A stretch of DNA of 64,000 nucleotides, taken from the NCBI RefSeq assembly GCF_003666015.1, contig NZ_QPLT01000011.1:54149-118148 (forward strand), in the 5' to 3' direction. Source of the stretch: Halorubrum sp. Atlit-26R. Its GTDB lineage: Archaea > Halobacteriota > Halobacteria > Halobacteriales > Haloferacaceae. A program made the translations under genes and the position numbers. The first letter of the stretch is position 1; every line of letters starts with the position of its first letter. Positions 33,497-41,979 of the stretch are shown one piece after another. Below the pieces are notes generated by a model. The model did not search any database, had not been told where the DNA came from, and saw only the letters and a list, made by a program, of their open reading frames with translations.

Positions 33497-35296
33497 TCAG
33501 GGCGCCGCCGGCGTCCGCCGCTCGATCCCGCGGACCTCGAACCGCGCGCCGCCGTCCTCGCCGGTCGTCGCCTCGACGGTCCAGCCGTGCGCGGTGGCGA
33601 TCTCCTGAACGATGGCGAGCCCGAACCCGGTGTTCCCCGCGGTGCCGCTCTCGCCGGGCTCGAAGAGGGAGTCGGCGATAGCGGGGTCGATCCCCGGGCC
33701 GTCGTCCTCGACGAAGAAGCCGTCCGAGAGGTCGCCGACGCGGATCGAGACGTCCGAGCCGGCGTGGTCGACCGCGTTGCGCATCAGGTTCTCGAAGAGG
33801 TTCCGGAGCCGGTCGGGGTCCGCGAGCACCTCGCGGTCCGTTTCGACGGAGAGCGCCGCGTCGGCGGTGTCGACGGTCGACCAGCTGTCGGCGACGACGT
33901 CCGCGAGGTCGACGGGTTCCGGGTCGCCGACCGTCTCCCCCTCCCGCGCGAGGGTGAGCGTGCGCTCGACGATCGACTCCATCCGCTCCAGCGCGTCGAG
34001 CGCGGCCGACAGGTTCTCGTCGTCCCCGTCGTCCCCGTCGGCCGCCGCGTCGTGGGCGAGTTGGACGCGCCCCTGCGCGACGTTGAGGGGGTTCCGCAGG
34101 TCGTGCGAGACGATGCTCGCGAAGGAGTCGAGCCGGTCGTTCTGCCGTTCGAGGGCCCCCTCGCGCTCCTTGAACGCCGTGATGTCCTCCTGGAAGCCGA
34201 CCCAGTGCGTCACGGTGCCGTCGGCGTCGCAGATGGGGGCGATGCTCACCCGGTTCCAGAACTCCGTGCCGTCCTTCCGGTAGTTCAACAGCTCGACGCT
34301 CGTCGACTCCTCGGCGTCGATCGCCTCGCGGAGCGCCTGGACCGATTCTTCCTCCGTGTCCGGCCCCTGGAGGAACCGGCAGTTGACGCCGATCGACTCC
34401 TCGCGGTCGTAGCCGGTCATCTCGACGAACCGGTCGTTGACGTACACCATCGGGTTGTCCTCCTGTGCGGGGTCCGTGATGGTGATCCCGACGGGCGCCT
34501 CGTCGAGCGCGCGGGTCTTCGTCTCCAGCTCCTCGCGGCGCTCGCGCTCGTCGGAGACGTCGCGGAGGATGCCGACGCTGCCGTCGAACGACTCGCCCTC
34601 GTACGGCAGCGCCGCCATGTGGTCGCGACAGGGGATCGGCTCGCCCTCCTTCGGGACGATGTCGACCCCGAAGTGCTGGACGTCGGGGCCGTCGTCGGAG
34701 AGGATCGTGCCGAGCCGCTCTTCGGCCTCCGCCACGGCCGCGTCGTCCTTGATGAACGCGGGCGTTCGACCGACGATCTCCTCGCGGTCGTAGCCGGTGA
34801 GCTCCGCGAACGGCTCGTTGACGAACCGGAAGACGCCGGTCTCGTCGACGACGTAGACGGGGTAGCCGAGCGCCTCGATGACCGTCGAGTAGCGCTCGGC
34901 GATCTCCTTCGTCCGGTGCTCCTCGACGGCCTGATCGACGCGGTTCGCGAGCCGGCGGAGCTGCTCGGGGCCGCCCTTCTGGAAGTATCCGGTGACGCCG
35001 GCGTTGAGCGCCTGACTCGCGATCTCCTCGGACCCCTTGCCGGTGTACAGCACGAAGGGTATCTTCCGGTGGCGCTCGCGCAGCGTCTCGAAGAACTCCA
35101 GCCCGTCCATCGCGGGCATGTCGTAGTCGCTGACGACGCAGTCGAACGCGGCCTCGTCGAGCCGGTCTAACGCGGTTTCCGGGTCGGTCACGCTCGTCAC
35201 CGCCACCGCGTCGATCTCCCGCTCGAAGTACGCCTCCGTGAGGTCGAGGACCGAGGGGTCGTCGTCGACGTGTAACACGTCGATCGCTCCGGGCAT
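33497..35296 (-). CDS. Histidine kinase: receiver-PAS-LOV-HisKA-HATPase
   Basis: 599 residues from the ATG at 35296. Receiver domain 1-120 with phospho-acceptor Asp57 (SDYDMPAMDG) and Lys87 in TGKG. PAS domain about 135-250. A second PAS about 265-375 is a LOV domain: GVNCRFLQG puts the flavin-adduct Cys at 306, and NYRKDG, FWNRVSIAP and GFQEDIT match the other LOV contacts. Then HisKA with His398 (SHDLRNPLN) and HATPase N, G1 and G2 boxes (NLMRNAVDHAG, DDGPGID, GFGLAIV). So it should sense blue light and signal in the cytoplasm. No membrane segment. It lies 143 bp from dinB, divergently. Confidence 0.9.
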   Translation of the reverse strand: MPGAIDVLHVDDDPSVLDLTEAYFEREIDAVAVTSVTDPETALDRLDEAAFDCVVSDYDMPAMDGLEFFETLRERHRKIPFVLYTGKGSEEIASQALNAGVTGYFQKGGPEQLRRLANRVDQAVEEHRTKEIAERYSTVIEALGYPVYVVDETGVFRFVNEPFAELTGYDREEIVGRTPAFIKDDAAVAEAEERLGTILSDDGPDVQHFGVDIVPKEGEPIPCRDHMAALPYEGESFDGSVGILRDVSDERERREELETKTRALDEAPVGITITDPAQEDNPMVYVNDRFVEMTGYDREESIGVNCRFLQGPDTEEESVQALREAIDAEESTSVELLNYRKDGTEFWNRVSIAPICDADGTVTHWVGFQEDITAFKEREGALERQNDRLDSFASIVSHDLRNPLNVAQGRVQLAHDAAADGDDGDDENLSAALDALERMESIVERTLTLAREGETVGDPEPVDLADVVADSWSTVDTADAALSVETDREVLADPDRLRNLFENLMRNAVDHAGSDVSIRVGDLSDGFFVEDDGPGIDPAIADSLFEPGESGTAGNTGFGLAIVQEIATAHGWTVEATTGEDGGARFEVRGIERRTPAAP

Positions 35297-35494
35297 ACCG
35301 GCGTAGTACGGGCGCACGGAATAAACGACTACCGCCTCGGCTATCGGATCTGGATCCGGGCTCGCGCCCGCCGGGGGCGGCGTCCACTTCCGGCGCGCGT
35401 GGCTGATTGTTAAGTCCGCGGAGCGCGGAGCGGCACGCGATGACCGACGGGAGGCCCGTCGCCGGAGAGACGCTCCCCGGCGCCGGCGACGAGG

Positions 35495-35607
35495 GCGACG
35501 ACGCCGTTGACCGCGTCGTCTGCCACGTCGACATGGACTGCTTTTACGCCTCCTGCGAGCGGCTGCGCCGCGACGACCTCGCGGGCGAGCCCGTCGTGGT
35601 CGGGATG
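35495..35607. repeat. Left attachment-type direct repeat (attL)
   Basis: 113 bp of dinB coding sequence, matching 42041-42153 with only two differences (near 35569, encoding Arg-Arg against Arg-His). It ends at the shared GGGATG; sequence beyond that diverges completely. Such long identical blocks at both ends of an integrase-bearing segment are the footprint of site-specific integration. Confidence 0.88.
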
Positions 35608-35608
35608 T

Positions 35609-35632
35609 TTTCGATGGGTAGAACCATCGAAA
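35609..35632. repeat. Perfect inverted repeat next to attL
   Basis: TTTCGATGG, 6-base loop GTAGAA, CCATCGAAA: a perfect 9-bp dyad starting one base past the left repeat. It could be an integrase arm-type or excisionase site, or a small terminator. Confidence 0.55.
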
Positions 35633-35788
35633 CTTATTAGCGGCGTAGTTCGTGTTTGCGCGTCAAGCATACGCTTGTGTCGCACCCTGTCGCCGTCTCG
35701 GATGTTCACCGTTTGGATCTGGGGTTGAGATAACAAGCGCACGTCCTGCGGCAATTATTGCGAGCTTGGAGGGATAATGTGATACCAG

Positions 35789-36217
35789 CTATCGGCGACG
35801 GTTCACGACATCGGAAATGTACTGTGAGATGGTGCTGTTCGTTAGGCCCATATCTTGGGCTATCTCCCCAATCGGTTTGTCGTGAATAGCGAACAGGTAA
35901 GCAGCGATGTATGGTTTCCCGTGAACACTAACATCTACAGGTACGTAGCCTAAGTCAGCCTCATCGTCTCGACAGCCTGTTTCCGAGATTATCGCGCCCC
36001 AAGCCAATGCCCGCCGACGCGTTCGGTCAGCTGGGGCCAGTTCCTCATTTGTGAACACGTAGTAGGCTCTTGGAGCGTCAACCCAGTAACGAATCCTCGG
36101 TGGAGCTTCCTCCGAAGACCCAGTCTCATTATTATGTGCTCCCCGTCCAGTAGCCGAGTTAGAGCGGTACACCGAGACATAATCACCATACTGTGCTATC
36201 TGCTTTTCCTCAGCCAT
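35789..36217 (-). CDS. HTH protein of the element, 142 aa
   Basis: The C-terminus holds a helix-turn-helix resembling sigma-region-4 or LuxR-like folds (IGEIAQDMGLTNSTISQYIS). The middle (RIRYWVDAPRAYYVFTNEEL, DLGYVPVDVSVHGKPYIAAY) is beta-rich, and the start is low-complexity. Similar proteins with a conserved PYIAAY-like core and a C-terminal HTH occur in haloarchaeal plasmids and pleolipovirus relatives. It is divergent from the PD-(D/E)XK gene across a repeat-containing control region and probably regulates the element. Confidence 0.7.
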   Translation of the reverse strand: MAEEKQIAQYGDYVSVYRSNSATGRGAHNNETGSSEEAPPRIRYWVDAPRAYYVFTNEELAPADRTRRRALAWGAIISETGCRDDEADLGYVPVDVSVHGKPYIAAYLFAIHDKPIGEIAQDMGLTNSTISQYISDVVNRRR

Positions 36218-36738
36218 GAGACCCCGTCATAGGTTGTCTAGGCGGTATGTGTAGTATTGTGGTTAGACCCATTGTCTAGGCTTCTTTTGAGTTGTATACA
36301 TTTCATCTACTGCTTATATTTGAGTAGATATACTTTTTGTATACATGCGTCGGCCCCTACAGCCAGTGTATCTATACTTCCTAATCATTTAGTTCTGAAC
36401 GCTGAGGGTCTTTTGCTTGAAATCGCGTACCCCATATAATCCACGTTTGCTTGGCGAGATATATTCATTTGAGGTCGGCGCGTGGGCGTTTATATACTTA
36501 GGTCGAATCGGACAACCTGCGAACGGGAGTTAGAAGGGTCGTCTCGGCCGTAGAGGCGACTTACGCACTCGGTAGAATCATCTCTCTCGTTCGTTGAACA
36601 GGAAGGGTGCGGCCCGTGGAAAGCAAGCACCCATCAAGCACCCACGGCCACCGTGGTGAACGCCGCAGGCTCAGGTAGCCGTATATCGGCGATCATGCTG
36701 AGTCCTTCGGTGAAACGGTGGGTCCAAGAGAGACATCC
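36218..36738. other. AT-rich control/possible origin region
   Basis: 521 bp without a supportable gene between divergent element genes. TTGTCTAGGC repeats directly at 36234-36243 and 36272-36281, just upstream of the HTH gene. TGTATACAT repeats at 36293-36301 and 36338-36346, flanking ATCTACT...AGTAGAT. A GC-rich stretch with no repeats follows, reaching the ATG at 36739. A 60-codon plus-strand frame at 36257 lacks haloarchaeal character and I do not accept it. Confidence 0.5.
36293..36346. promoter_or_regulatory. Symmetric dyad with paired GTATAC sites
   Basis: Two TGTATACAT blocks, 45 bp apart, each self-complementary in GTATAC, enclose an inverted pair ATCTACT (36305-36311) and AGTAGAT (36323-36329). 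The whole is roughly symmetric about 36318 in a strongly AT-rich context. It fits an operator for the adjacent HTH protein or a replication-origin element; the sequence cannot tell which. Confidence 0.45.
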
Positions 36739-37281
36739 ATGAACGACGAAGACAACGACAAGACGACCGAATCGCCGAAGACCGAACCCGCGCCAACGCC
36801 GCTCATCTCTGCGGCAGACGTGCCAATAGCGGACCGCCCAACGGTACATATCCCAGAGGAACGGGTGTACCCACTGTCCGAACACGCACGACAGATTGCT
36901 GAGACGTGGTCGGGTACATCGAGGGATCACCTCACGGGGCTGCTCGGGGAGGACGGCGTCGCAAAGCGGCTTGGTATCGCGGAACAGCTTGACGTGGAAG
37001 TCTACACGGATGGTGGAGACGGCGGAACCGACCTCCGCTATCGCGGGGCTACTATCGACGTGAAGACAGTCGGGCGTCATCGATCAAACCCCGATCTCAC
37101 TGTCGATGCGTACAGCCCGCTCAACGCCGACTACTACGCACTCGCTTCTCGTATTGGTGAAACGGATATTCGTCTCATTGGGTACGCTCCGCGAGACTTT
37201 GTCGCTAACGCACCTACGTTCAGATATGAGGATAGACCGTACCACTGCGTGGAACAGGAGTACCTATTCCCGTTTTTCTGA
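36739..37281 (+). CDS. PD-(D/E)XK nuclease-like protein, 180 aa
   Basis: The ATG at 36739 (MNDEDNDKTTESPKTEPAPT) is chosen over an upstream in-frame ATG because homologous content starts later. The core (GEDGVAKRLGIAEQLDVEVY) is followed by GGTDLRYRGATIDVKTVG: Asp98, Asp107 and Lys109 fit the PD-(D/E)XK pattern D-x8-(D/E)-x-K. An aromatic end (HCVEQEYLFPFF) follows. It could be a plasmid-encoded nuclease such as a resolvase or restriction-like enzyme; metal dependence is assumed from the motif. Confidence 0.65.
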   Translation: MNDEDNDKTTESPKTEPAPTPLISAADVPIADRPTVHIPEERVYPLSEHARQIAETWSGTSRDHLTGLLGEDGVAKRLGIAEQLDVEVYTDGGDGGTDLRYRGATIDVKTVGRHRSNPDLTVDAYSPLNADYYALASRIGETDIRLIGYAPRDFVANAPTFRYEDRPYHCVEQEYLFPFF

Positions 37282-38000
37282 GACGAATACGTAGGGTATC
37301 ATCATACTGACTGCGTTGAATCGTTATCAAAAAGTGTCTCCAGTTCTATTAGTAGGACGTGAGGAAACGAACGGGACACGAGAGGTGTTCCGTCGTAGTC
37401 TTACGTGGAACCCTCGTGTCATAGGGCTTCGTCACAAGGAGATTGTCCGTTATATCGTGTTACCCGCGACTGAAACTCGTGGAGAAAGTCGTTGCTGTGG
37501 ATATACGTCTCGCGTATATCTCGCCCGATAGGAACGTCGTCGTGGCGACAGGGTTGGTCGTGTAGTGTAACTACGGAGGTGTCCCTGTCGCCTGAACTAT
37601 TTTGATATTTTTGAAGGTGGGACCCAAAGCAAGCCCCCTGTAGGTAGATTAGCGAGAGCCTGAAATTGTCAAAAACATGGGGAGGCCCTCCAATCACGAG
37701 TGCTCTGCCGTGATTGTTCAGGCTGATTACGGACTCTTCTGCGGATCGAACGACCCTGTGGCGACGGGGAGCCGTCGGAGGGAGTAATTGGGGAGAAGTA
37801 TGAGTTTGACTATCAGACTGCGCCGTAGGTCGAGTTGAAACGGAGGAGTCGGCTTCGGTAGGGTGGACTGGTACGGGCAACGCCCCCCACCGTCCTACAC
37901 CGCCTCTCCACACATCCCTGACAGTCCCCGCAGGGCGACCTGCGCACGCGCGTAAGGGCCTGCCAAACGCTTATTGGTTGACTTGTTGTCCGCTTCTGTA
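37282..38000. other. Element region with no supportable gene
   Basis: 719 bp between the PD-(D/E)XK and HNH genes. Open frames exist on both strands (for example minus 37419-37913), but their composition is not haloarchaeal, they show no motif, and no ribosome-binding or promoter pattern marks a start. It may hold regulatory RNA or decayed genes; I see no clear repeat. Confidence 0.35.
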
Positions 38001-38837
38001 ATGGCCGACGGGTGGGAAACATACCCACACGACTGGGATGAACGTCGTCGTGCGGTCTACCAGCGGGACGAGTATCAATGTCAGAACTGCGGTCGACGTG
38101 GTGGGGCGGCAGGCAACGCGGAACTACACTGCCATCATATTGTTCCTAAGAGCAAGGGCGGGTCACACGACACAAGCAACCTCGTGACGCTTTGTCGAGA
38201 CTGTCATAACCAAGTCCACGATCACCACATCCCGAAGATGTCGGACGTGAGCAGCGGGAGTCGTGGGCAAAACACGGGGTTAGACGACTGGCAATCCTCA
38301 ACGCAGGCAAGTGAGAGCCTTCAGGCAGTTGCGGATGAACACTTTGAGTCCAATACAGAGGCCCCCAACGGTTCAGGTAGTGCCACAACATCCAGCAAGG
38401 AAGCACCTGCGGGCGATAGTGTTCCTTCTCGTCGGATGCCCACACGAACGTGGGTCGGCTCATTCGGTTGGATTCTATACGGGACTATGCTGTTTACGGT
38501 TGTTGCCATTACGGTAAGTGGAAGTTCCAACGAGGCGTTGATGATTCTCGGTGCTCCGTTCTACGTCCTCGGTATCCCGCTAATCCTCTTCTGGACGAGT
38601 CCGTACAGGAAGGAGACGATTAGTGTACTCTTGTTAGCTGTGCCTGTTTGTGTCGTACTTGGTATTGTTGCGGGTCTGTTCTTTGAGTCAGCTGTTATTC
38701 GTGGTGCGACGGGGTACCCCGCGATTGCCTTTTCATACGCTCTATCTCGCTTTGAGACTTCAGACACCTCCTACTACGAAAAAATACGTGAGCGGTATAC
38801 CGTGGATATGGAGACCAACGGACCAAACCACAACTAA
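38001..38837 (+). CDS. HNH endonuclease with C-terminal membrane domain
   Basis: 278 residues. Residues 8-75 are a zinc-type HNH nuclease: Cys27-x2-Cys30, His45-His46 in HCHHIVPKSKGG, Asn60, Cys65-x2-Cys68 and His73 (VTLCRDCHNQVH). A 75-residue polar linker follows. About 150-230 contains three hydrophobic segments (GWILYGTMLFTVVAITVSGS; ALMILGAPFYVLGIPLILFW; TISVLLLAVPVCVVLGIVAG) and then a soluble tail. A membrane-tethered HNH nuclease is unusual; it might act on incoming DNA or in conjugation. Start at 38001, the ATG before ADGWETYPHDW. Confidence 0.8.
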   Translation: MADGWETYPHDWDERRRAVYQRDEYQCQNCGRRGGAAGNAELHCHHIVPKSKGGSHDTSNLVTLCRDCHNQVHDHHIPKMSDVSSGSRGQNTGLDDWQSSTQASESLQAVADEHFESNTEAPNGSGSATTSSKEAPAGDSVPSRRMPTRTWVGSFGWILYGTMLFTVVAITVSGSSNEALMILGAPFYVLGIPLILFWTSPYRKETISVLLLAVPVCVVLGIVAGLFFESAVIRGATGYPAIAFSYALSRFETSDTSYYEKIRERYTVDMETNGPNHN

Positions 38838-38848
38838 TCTGGTCGACT

Positions 38849-40603
38849 CTATGAGATAGACTCTACCTCAAACTGCCGAAGCGCGTCGAGCGAGTCCGCG
38901 AGTTTCCTCACGTTGTGGGTGCCGAACGTATGACGCCCGTCCCCTGCTACGTCAGCAAACGCCGCCATTTCAACCGCGGCGTCGGGTTCGGCTCCGTGGA
39001 GCGCAAGTTTGGGCAACTGCGTTGCGAGATAGATTGCTCCACGCGACTGAACGTCGTTGTCGGTCAATCTATCTACGCCTTTCTCGTCGCGTAACACGTC
39101 GTCAAACGCTCCTGTCGTATCCGTGCGGGCGGAGAGTCGCTCGGGGTCCGCAAGTAGTGGGTCGGACTCAACGCGGACGACGCCGTCGGTAAGCGTCACG
39201 TCGTCGGGGTCGTACCTGACGGGCGTCTCCCCCGTGGAAGCGTTCTCATCAGGGACATCGTCGGCGGTAGAAGGTGCGGCGGCGGAGTCTTCGGTGGTTT
39301 CACCACGGGGTGATGGGCCGCCGCGAGTGTCTCTGCCGACAGTCCCCTCGGCGCTGTCGCCGTCGTCGAGTGCGGGGCCGCCGTGGAGATCGTCGGCAGC
39401 GTCTATCCTGATGTGGGATTCGGCGGACCCAAACGCGGCGGCGTTGAGATACCGTGTGACCATCGGCGTGAAATCCGAGTGTTCGACATCGTCGTCAGGG
39501 TCGTGGTAATATCCGTACCAATGGACGTGGGGCGTTGCCCACTTTTCGGTCCCTGCGAACGTCCAGACGTGTGAAATACGCCCGTTACCGACGTTTCTCG
39601 GGATTTCATCGCGTGCTTCGGCCCATGCGTCCTTTGTATCCTGAATCAGTCTGTACGGCGTCACAAGGCGGTCATTGGCGTCTGACGGCGAGGGGCGAAG
39701 GCTCACAAGGACTGTTGTGACCGTCTCGGTACGGAGTGGCCCGTTCGCAGTGAAGCCGTCGCCGTCGGTAGGATTGGGACCGCCCGCACGGAACACGGCA
39801 GAGTCCGCCTTCATCATCCTCGCGTACTGCTGGCGACCGCGTTGAACGTCGTTGCCCGCTCGGTCGTCCGCGACGTTCGCGCCCTCAGCAACGCGGTATA
39901 TGCGGCGAGCGCCTGCGAGGGTGACGGGGACGGGTGCGGGGCAGTTGATCGGCCCGCCGTCGCCGTCAAGGAAGTGGCGCTTCTCGCAGTTCCCGCACCC
40001 GCAGGCAACGTACTTCGCAGGGTAGTCATCGCTATACGGGGCCGACGGCGGCGCGACGAGTGACTCGTCTCTGTGTTGCTTCGTGACTCGGTAGGTGGAT
40101 GGTGTCACGTCAGTCGGGCCTTTATATACCCCTGTCCCGCGGTCTGGATTGGGATTGCTGGTGTGAGTGGGTGACTCGGTGGTTGGGGAGTCTGTGGGTG
40201 GGCGGAAACGGGGTGTTAGCGGTGTTATATCGTTCCGCGGGATGTCCTCCATCGGGACTGGTTCAAAGTGATCGACATCGAACGGATGGACGGGCGTATC
40301 GTTGCTACGACGAACGAGGAAACTCGGCGGTTGCCCTGGTTCTGTTCCGTCCGTCCCTTCCAGTACATCCGCGAAAGCTCCCTCTGTCACGGCGTCACGG
40401 ATGTCGTACGCTTCCTTCGCACGGTGGACTGCGGTCTTGGATACCTTGGTGTCGAACGTCTCGCTAAGGGCGTCTGCCGTCTCTCTGAGGGAACAAACGT
40501 GCTCGTGGAGGGCGCACCGCAGCACGTCGGGCTGACGGTGAGGGTCACGTCCGTCGTCGGGGTTGTACCGATCTTGTAGATCGGCGGATAGTTCCGACGA
40601 CAC
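38849..40603 (-). CDS. Putative HUH-type replication initiator (Rep)
   Basis: 584 residues if translation starts at the GTG at 40603, which overlaps the stop of a 29-residue ORF (TAGTG). A TTG farther upstream is the alternative. An N-terminal HTH (SLRETADALSETFDTKVSKT) is followed by a Cys cluster (CGCGNCEKRHF...INC) and the candidate HUH motif PHVHWYGYYH with His359 and His361. A downstream candidate catalytic Tyr lies in GAIYLATQLPKL (about 525). The layout resembles the Rep proteins of haloarchaeal plasmids and pleolipoviruses. Between the motifs is a long acidic insert of about 100 residues. Confidence 0.6.
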   Translation of the reverse strand: MSSELSADLQDRYNPDDGRDPHRQPDVLRCALHEHVCSLRETADALSETFDTKVSKTAVHRAKEAYDIRDAVTEGAFADVLEGTDGTEPGQPPSFLVRRSNDTPVHPFDVDHFEPVPMEDIPRNDITPLTPRFRPPTDSPTTESPTHTSNPNPDRGTGVYKGPTDVTPSTYRVTKQHRDESLVAPPSAPYSDDYPAKYVACGCGNCEKRHFLDGDGGPINCPAPVPVTLAGARRIYRVAEGANVADDRAGNDVQRGRQQYARMMKADSAVFRAGGPNPTDGDGFTANGPLRTETVTTVLVSLRPSPSDANDRLVTPYRLIQDTKDAWAEARDEIPRNVGNGRISHVWTFAGTEKWATPHVHWYGYYHDPDDDVEHSDFTPMVTRYLNAAAFGSAESHIRIDAADDLHGGPALDDGDSAEGTVGRDTRGGPSPRGETTEDSAAAPSTADDVPDENASTGETPVRYDPDDVTLTDGVVRVESDPLLADPERLSARTDTTGAFDDVLRDEKGVDRLTDNDVQSRGAIYLATQLPKLALHGAEPDAAVEMAAFADVAGDGRHTFGTHNVRKLADSLDALRQFEVESIS

Positions 40604-40692
40604 TATTTGACCCTCCGTCCGCTGCCGTCGACATCCTCGATCTCTTTTGTTGGAGTCCAATTCCTGTCGTCGTACTTGCTGGAGTCTGTCAT
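40603..40692 (-). CDS. 29-aa ORF coupled to Rep
   Basis: ATG at 40692, TAG at 40603-40605. The stop shares its G with the GTG proposed to start Rep (TAGTG), a re-initiation arrangement. The peptide is hydrophilic (begins TDSSKYDDRNWTPTKE). It may be a leader peptide controlling Rep translation, or a small copy-control protein. An AT-rich stretch about 50-70 bp upstream (TATATTCTCTCCGC on the minus strand) could be the promoter. Confidence 0.45.
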   Translation of the reverse strand: MTDSSKYDDRNWTPTKEIEDVDGSGRRVK

Positions 40693-40914
40693 GGTTGGAT
40701 TGACAGACCCGACGGCGTCACTCGTCGCGGATCCGATTGACCCGAACCGTTTTTAGCGGAGAGAATATACGAACGTGTAGACACAATCCCATCGTGTCTG
40801 TTCTAAAGGGCGTAGGAGCGCCCTGTTCCCCCACCTTATCGAGCGTCGTACTCGGACTGATTAGTCTAACATAAATAGGGCAAGCGGCGATAAAAATGTT
40901 GGTCTGTGGGTGTG

Positions 40915-41961
40915 CTACTCAGTTTCTGTTACGTCCGAGAGATACTGTCTCCGTTGTTCGGCACGTTCCTCCTCCGAACGTGCGTCGTAATGCCGATCCA
41001 GCGTGGCGACGGAGACGTTCATCCGATCCGAAATCGCTCGGTCAGGGACATCTCGTTTCAACCAATAGGTAATCGCACCGCGACGGATGTCATGGGGACG
41101 AATATTGTGAGGACACTCTACGGAACTGTCGTAGCCTCCTGTGTACTCACAGTCCATCGGATCCTTATCGGCAGGACACGGCTGGTTGTACTGACAGGGG
41201 CAGGTCCATTTGTAGACGTGCTTGGAGAGGTGGCGCTTATCCATCCGTCCGTTTTTCGTTGCGAACAGCGGTTCCCGTCCGTGATCGTCGGTAACGGGCG
41301 AACGGTTCACGTCGATGTAATCCTCAACGACAGCGACAGTCTCCGCGGGAACAGCCACGATCCGCTCGCCCTGTTCTCCGTTCTTGAGTCGGGTTCCCTG
41401 TTCGGGGCGGTGCCGTAGTTCAATCGTTTCGTCGTCGGGATCTATATCTTCAACGTCGAGACCGTGGATCCCCGCGATCCGAGCGCCTGTCTGCCACAAC
41501 AGTAGCAGTAGGACGTGATCAAACGACGCGTACTGGTACTGCTCCAAGAAACTCAGTATCGTCGTTGCCTCATCGGGATCCATGTGACTCTCGCGGATGT
41601 TTTCCCCTGGTTCAAGCGACGGGACAGTCACCTTCTCGGGGAGCGATTCCTCGACGGCGTCGATCGAAACGCAAAATCGGAGAAACTCCCGCAGTTCCGA
41701 GAGTTGCGTCTTGAGTGTGACGTTGTTAATCCCGTCCTGTCGCCAGTTCTTGTAGCGGAGGAGATCCCGCCCACTCAACCGATTCAGATTGATACAACGG
41801 GGTTCCCCATCGTTGTCTTCGCCCTCGCACCATCGTATAAAAAAGCCAAGGCGGTACTTCTTCGCTTCCACGGTGTTTGGGGACAGTTCGCCCTCACAAT
41901 CCGCGAGATACATCTCGTAGGCGTCTCGCGGGTCGATAGGTTCGAGTGTGGTCGCTGTCAT
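40915..41961 (-). CDS. Tyrosine integrase of the dinB element
   Basis: 348 residues from the ATG at 41961 (MTATTLEPIDPRDAYEMYLA). Core-binding N-domain with LSPNTVEAKKYRLGFFIRWC. Catalytic residues: Arg161 (TGARIAGIHGLDVEDID), His290-x2-Arg293 (RPHDIRRG) and nucleophile Tyr325 (LDRHYDARS). Between them is a Cys-rich insertion (Cys254, 256, 262, 271, 283), probably zinc-binding, seen in several haloarchaeal integrases. It lies next to attR, with its start 18 bp from the dinB start, divergently. Confidence 0.92.
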   Translation of the reverse strand: MTATTLEPIDPRDAYEMYLADCEGELSPNTVEAKKYRLGFFIRWCEGEDNDGEPRCINLNRLSGRDLLRYKNWRQDGINNVTLKTQLSELREFLRFCVSIDAVEESLPEKVTVPSLEPGENIRESHMDPDEATTILSFLEQYQYASFDHVLLLLLWQTGARIAGIHGLDVEDIDPDDETIELRHRPEQGTRLKNGEQGERIVAVPAETVAVVEDYIDVNRSPVTDDHGREPLFATKNGRMDKRHLSKHVYKWTCPCQYNQPCPADKDPMDCEYTGGYDSSVECPHNIRPHDIRRGAITYWLKRDVPDRAISDRMNVSVATLDRHYDARSEEERAEQRRQYLSDVTETE

Positions 41962-41979
41962 AGTTGAAACGAACAGCCG

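Larger units (their letters stand above)
35440..35640 (+). pseudogene. 5' fragment of dinB left by integration
   Basis: Carries the original dinB start (MTDGRPVAGETLPGAG) and the catalytic N-terminal motif CHVDMDCFYASCERLR. After VVVGM it runs into element sequence, giving a short unrelated tail and TAG at 35640, 66 residues in all. It overlaps the left 113-bp repeat. It is not a working polymerase; the original dinB promoter would now drive this stub. Confidence 0.9.

Noticed and set aside
35410..35754. Minus-strand ORF over the dinB stub
   Set aside because: Antisense shadow of dinB; the same shadow recurs at 42041-42153, which only reflects the duplicated repeat.
36257..36439. 60-codon plus-strand ORF in the element
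   Set aside because: It is Ser/Leu/Cys-rich and un-haloarchaeal, has no start signal, and lies over the repeat/dyad region.
37419..37913. Minus-strand ORF of 164 codons in the element
   Set aside because: Composition, lack of motifs and no plausible start or neighbours; it looks like chance openness in lower-GC DNA.
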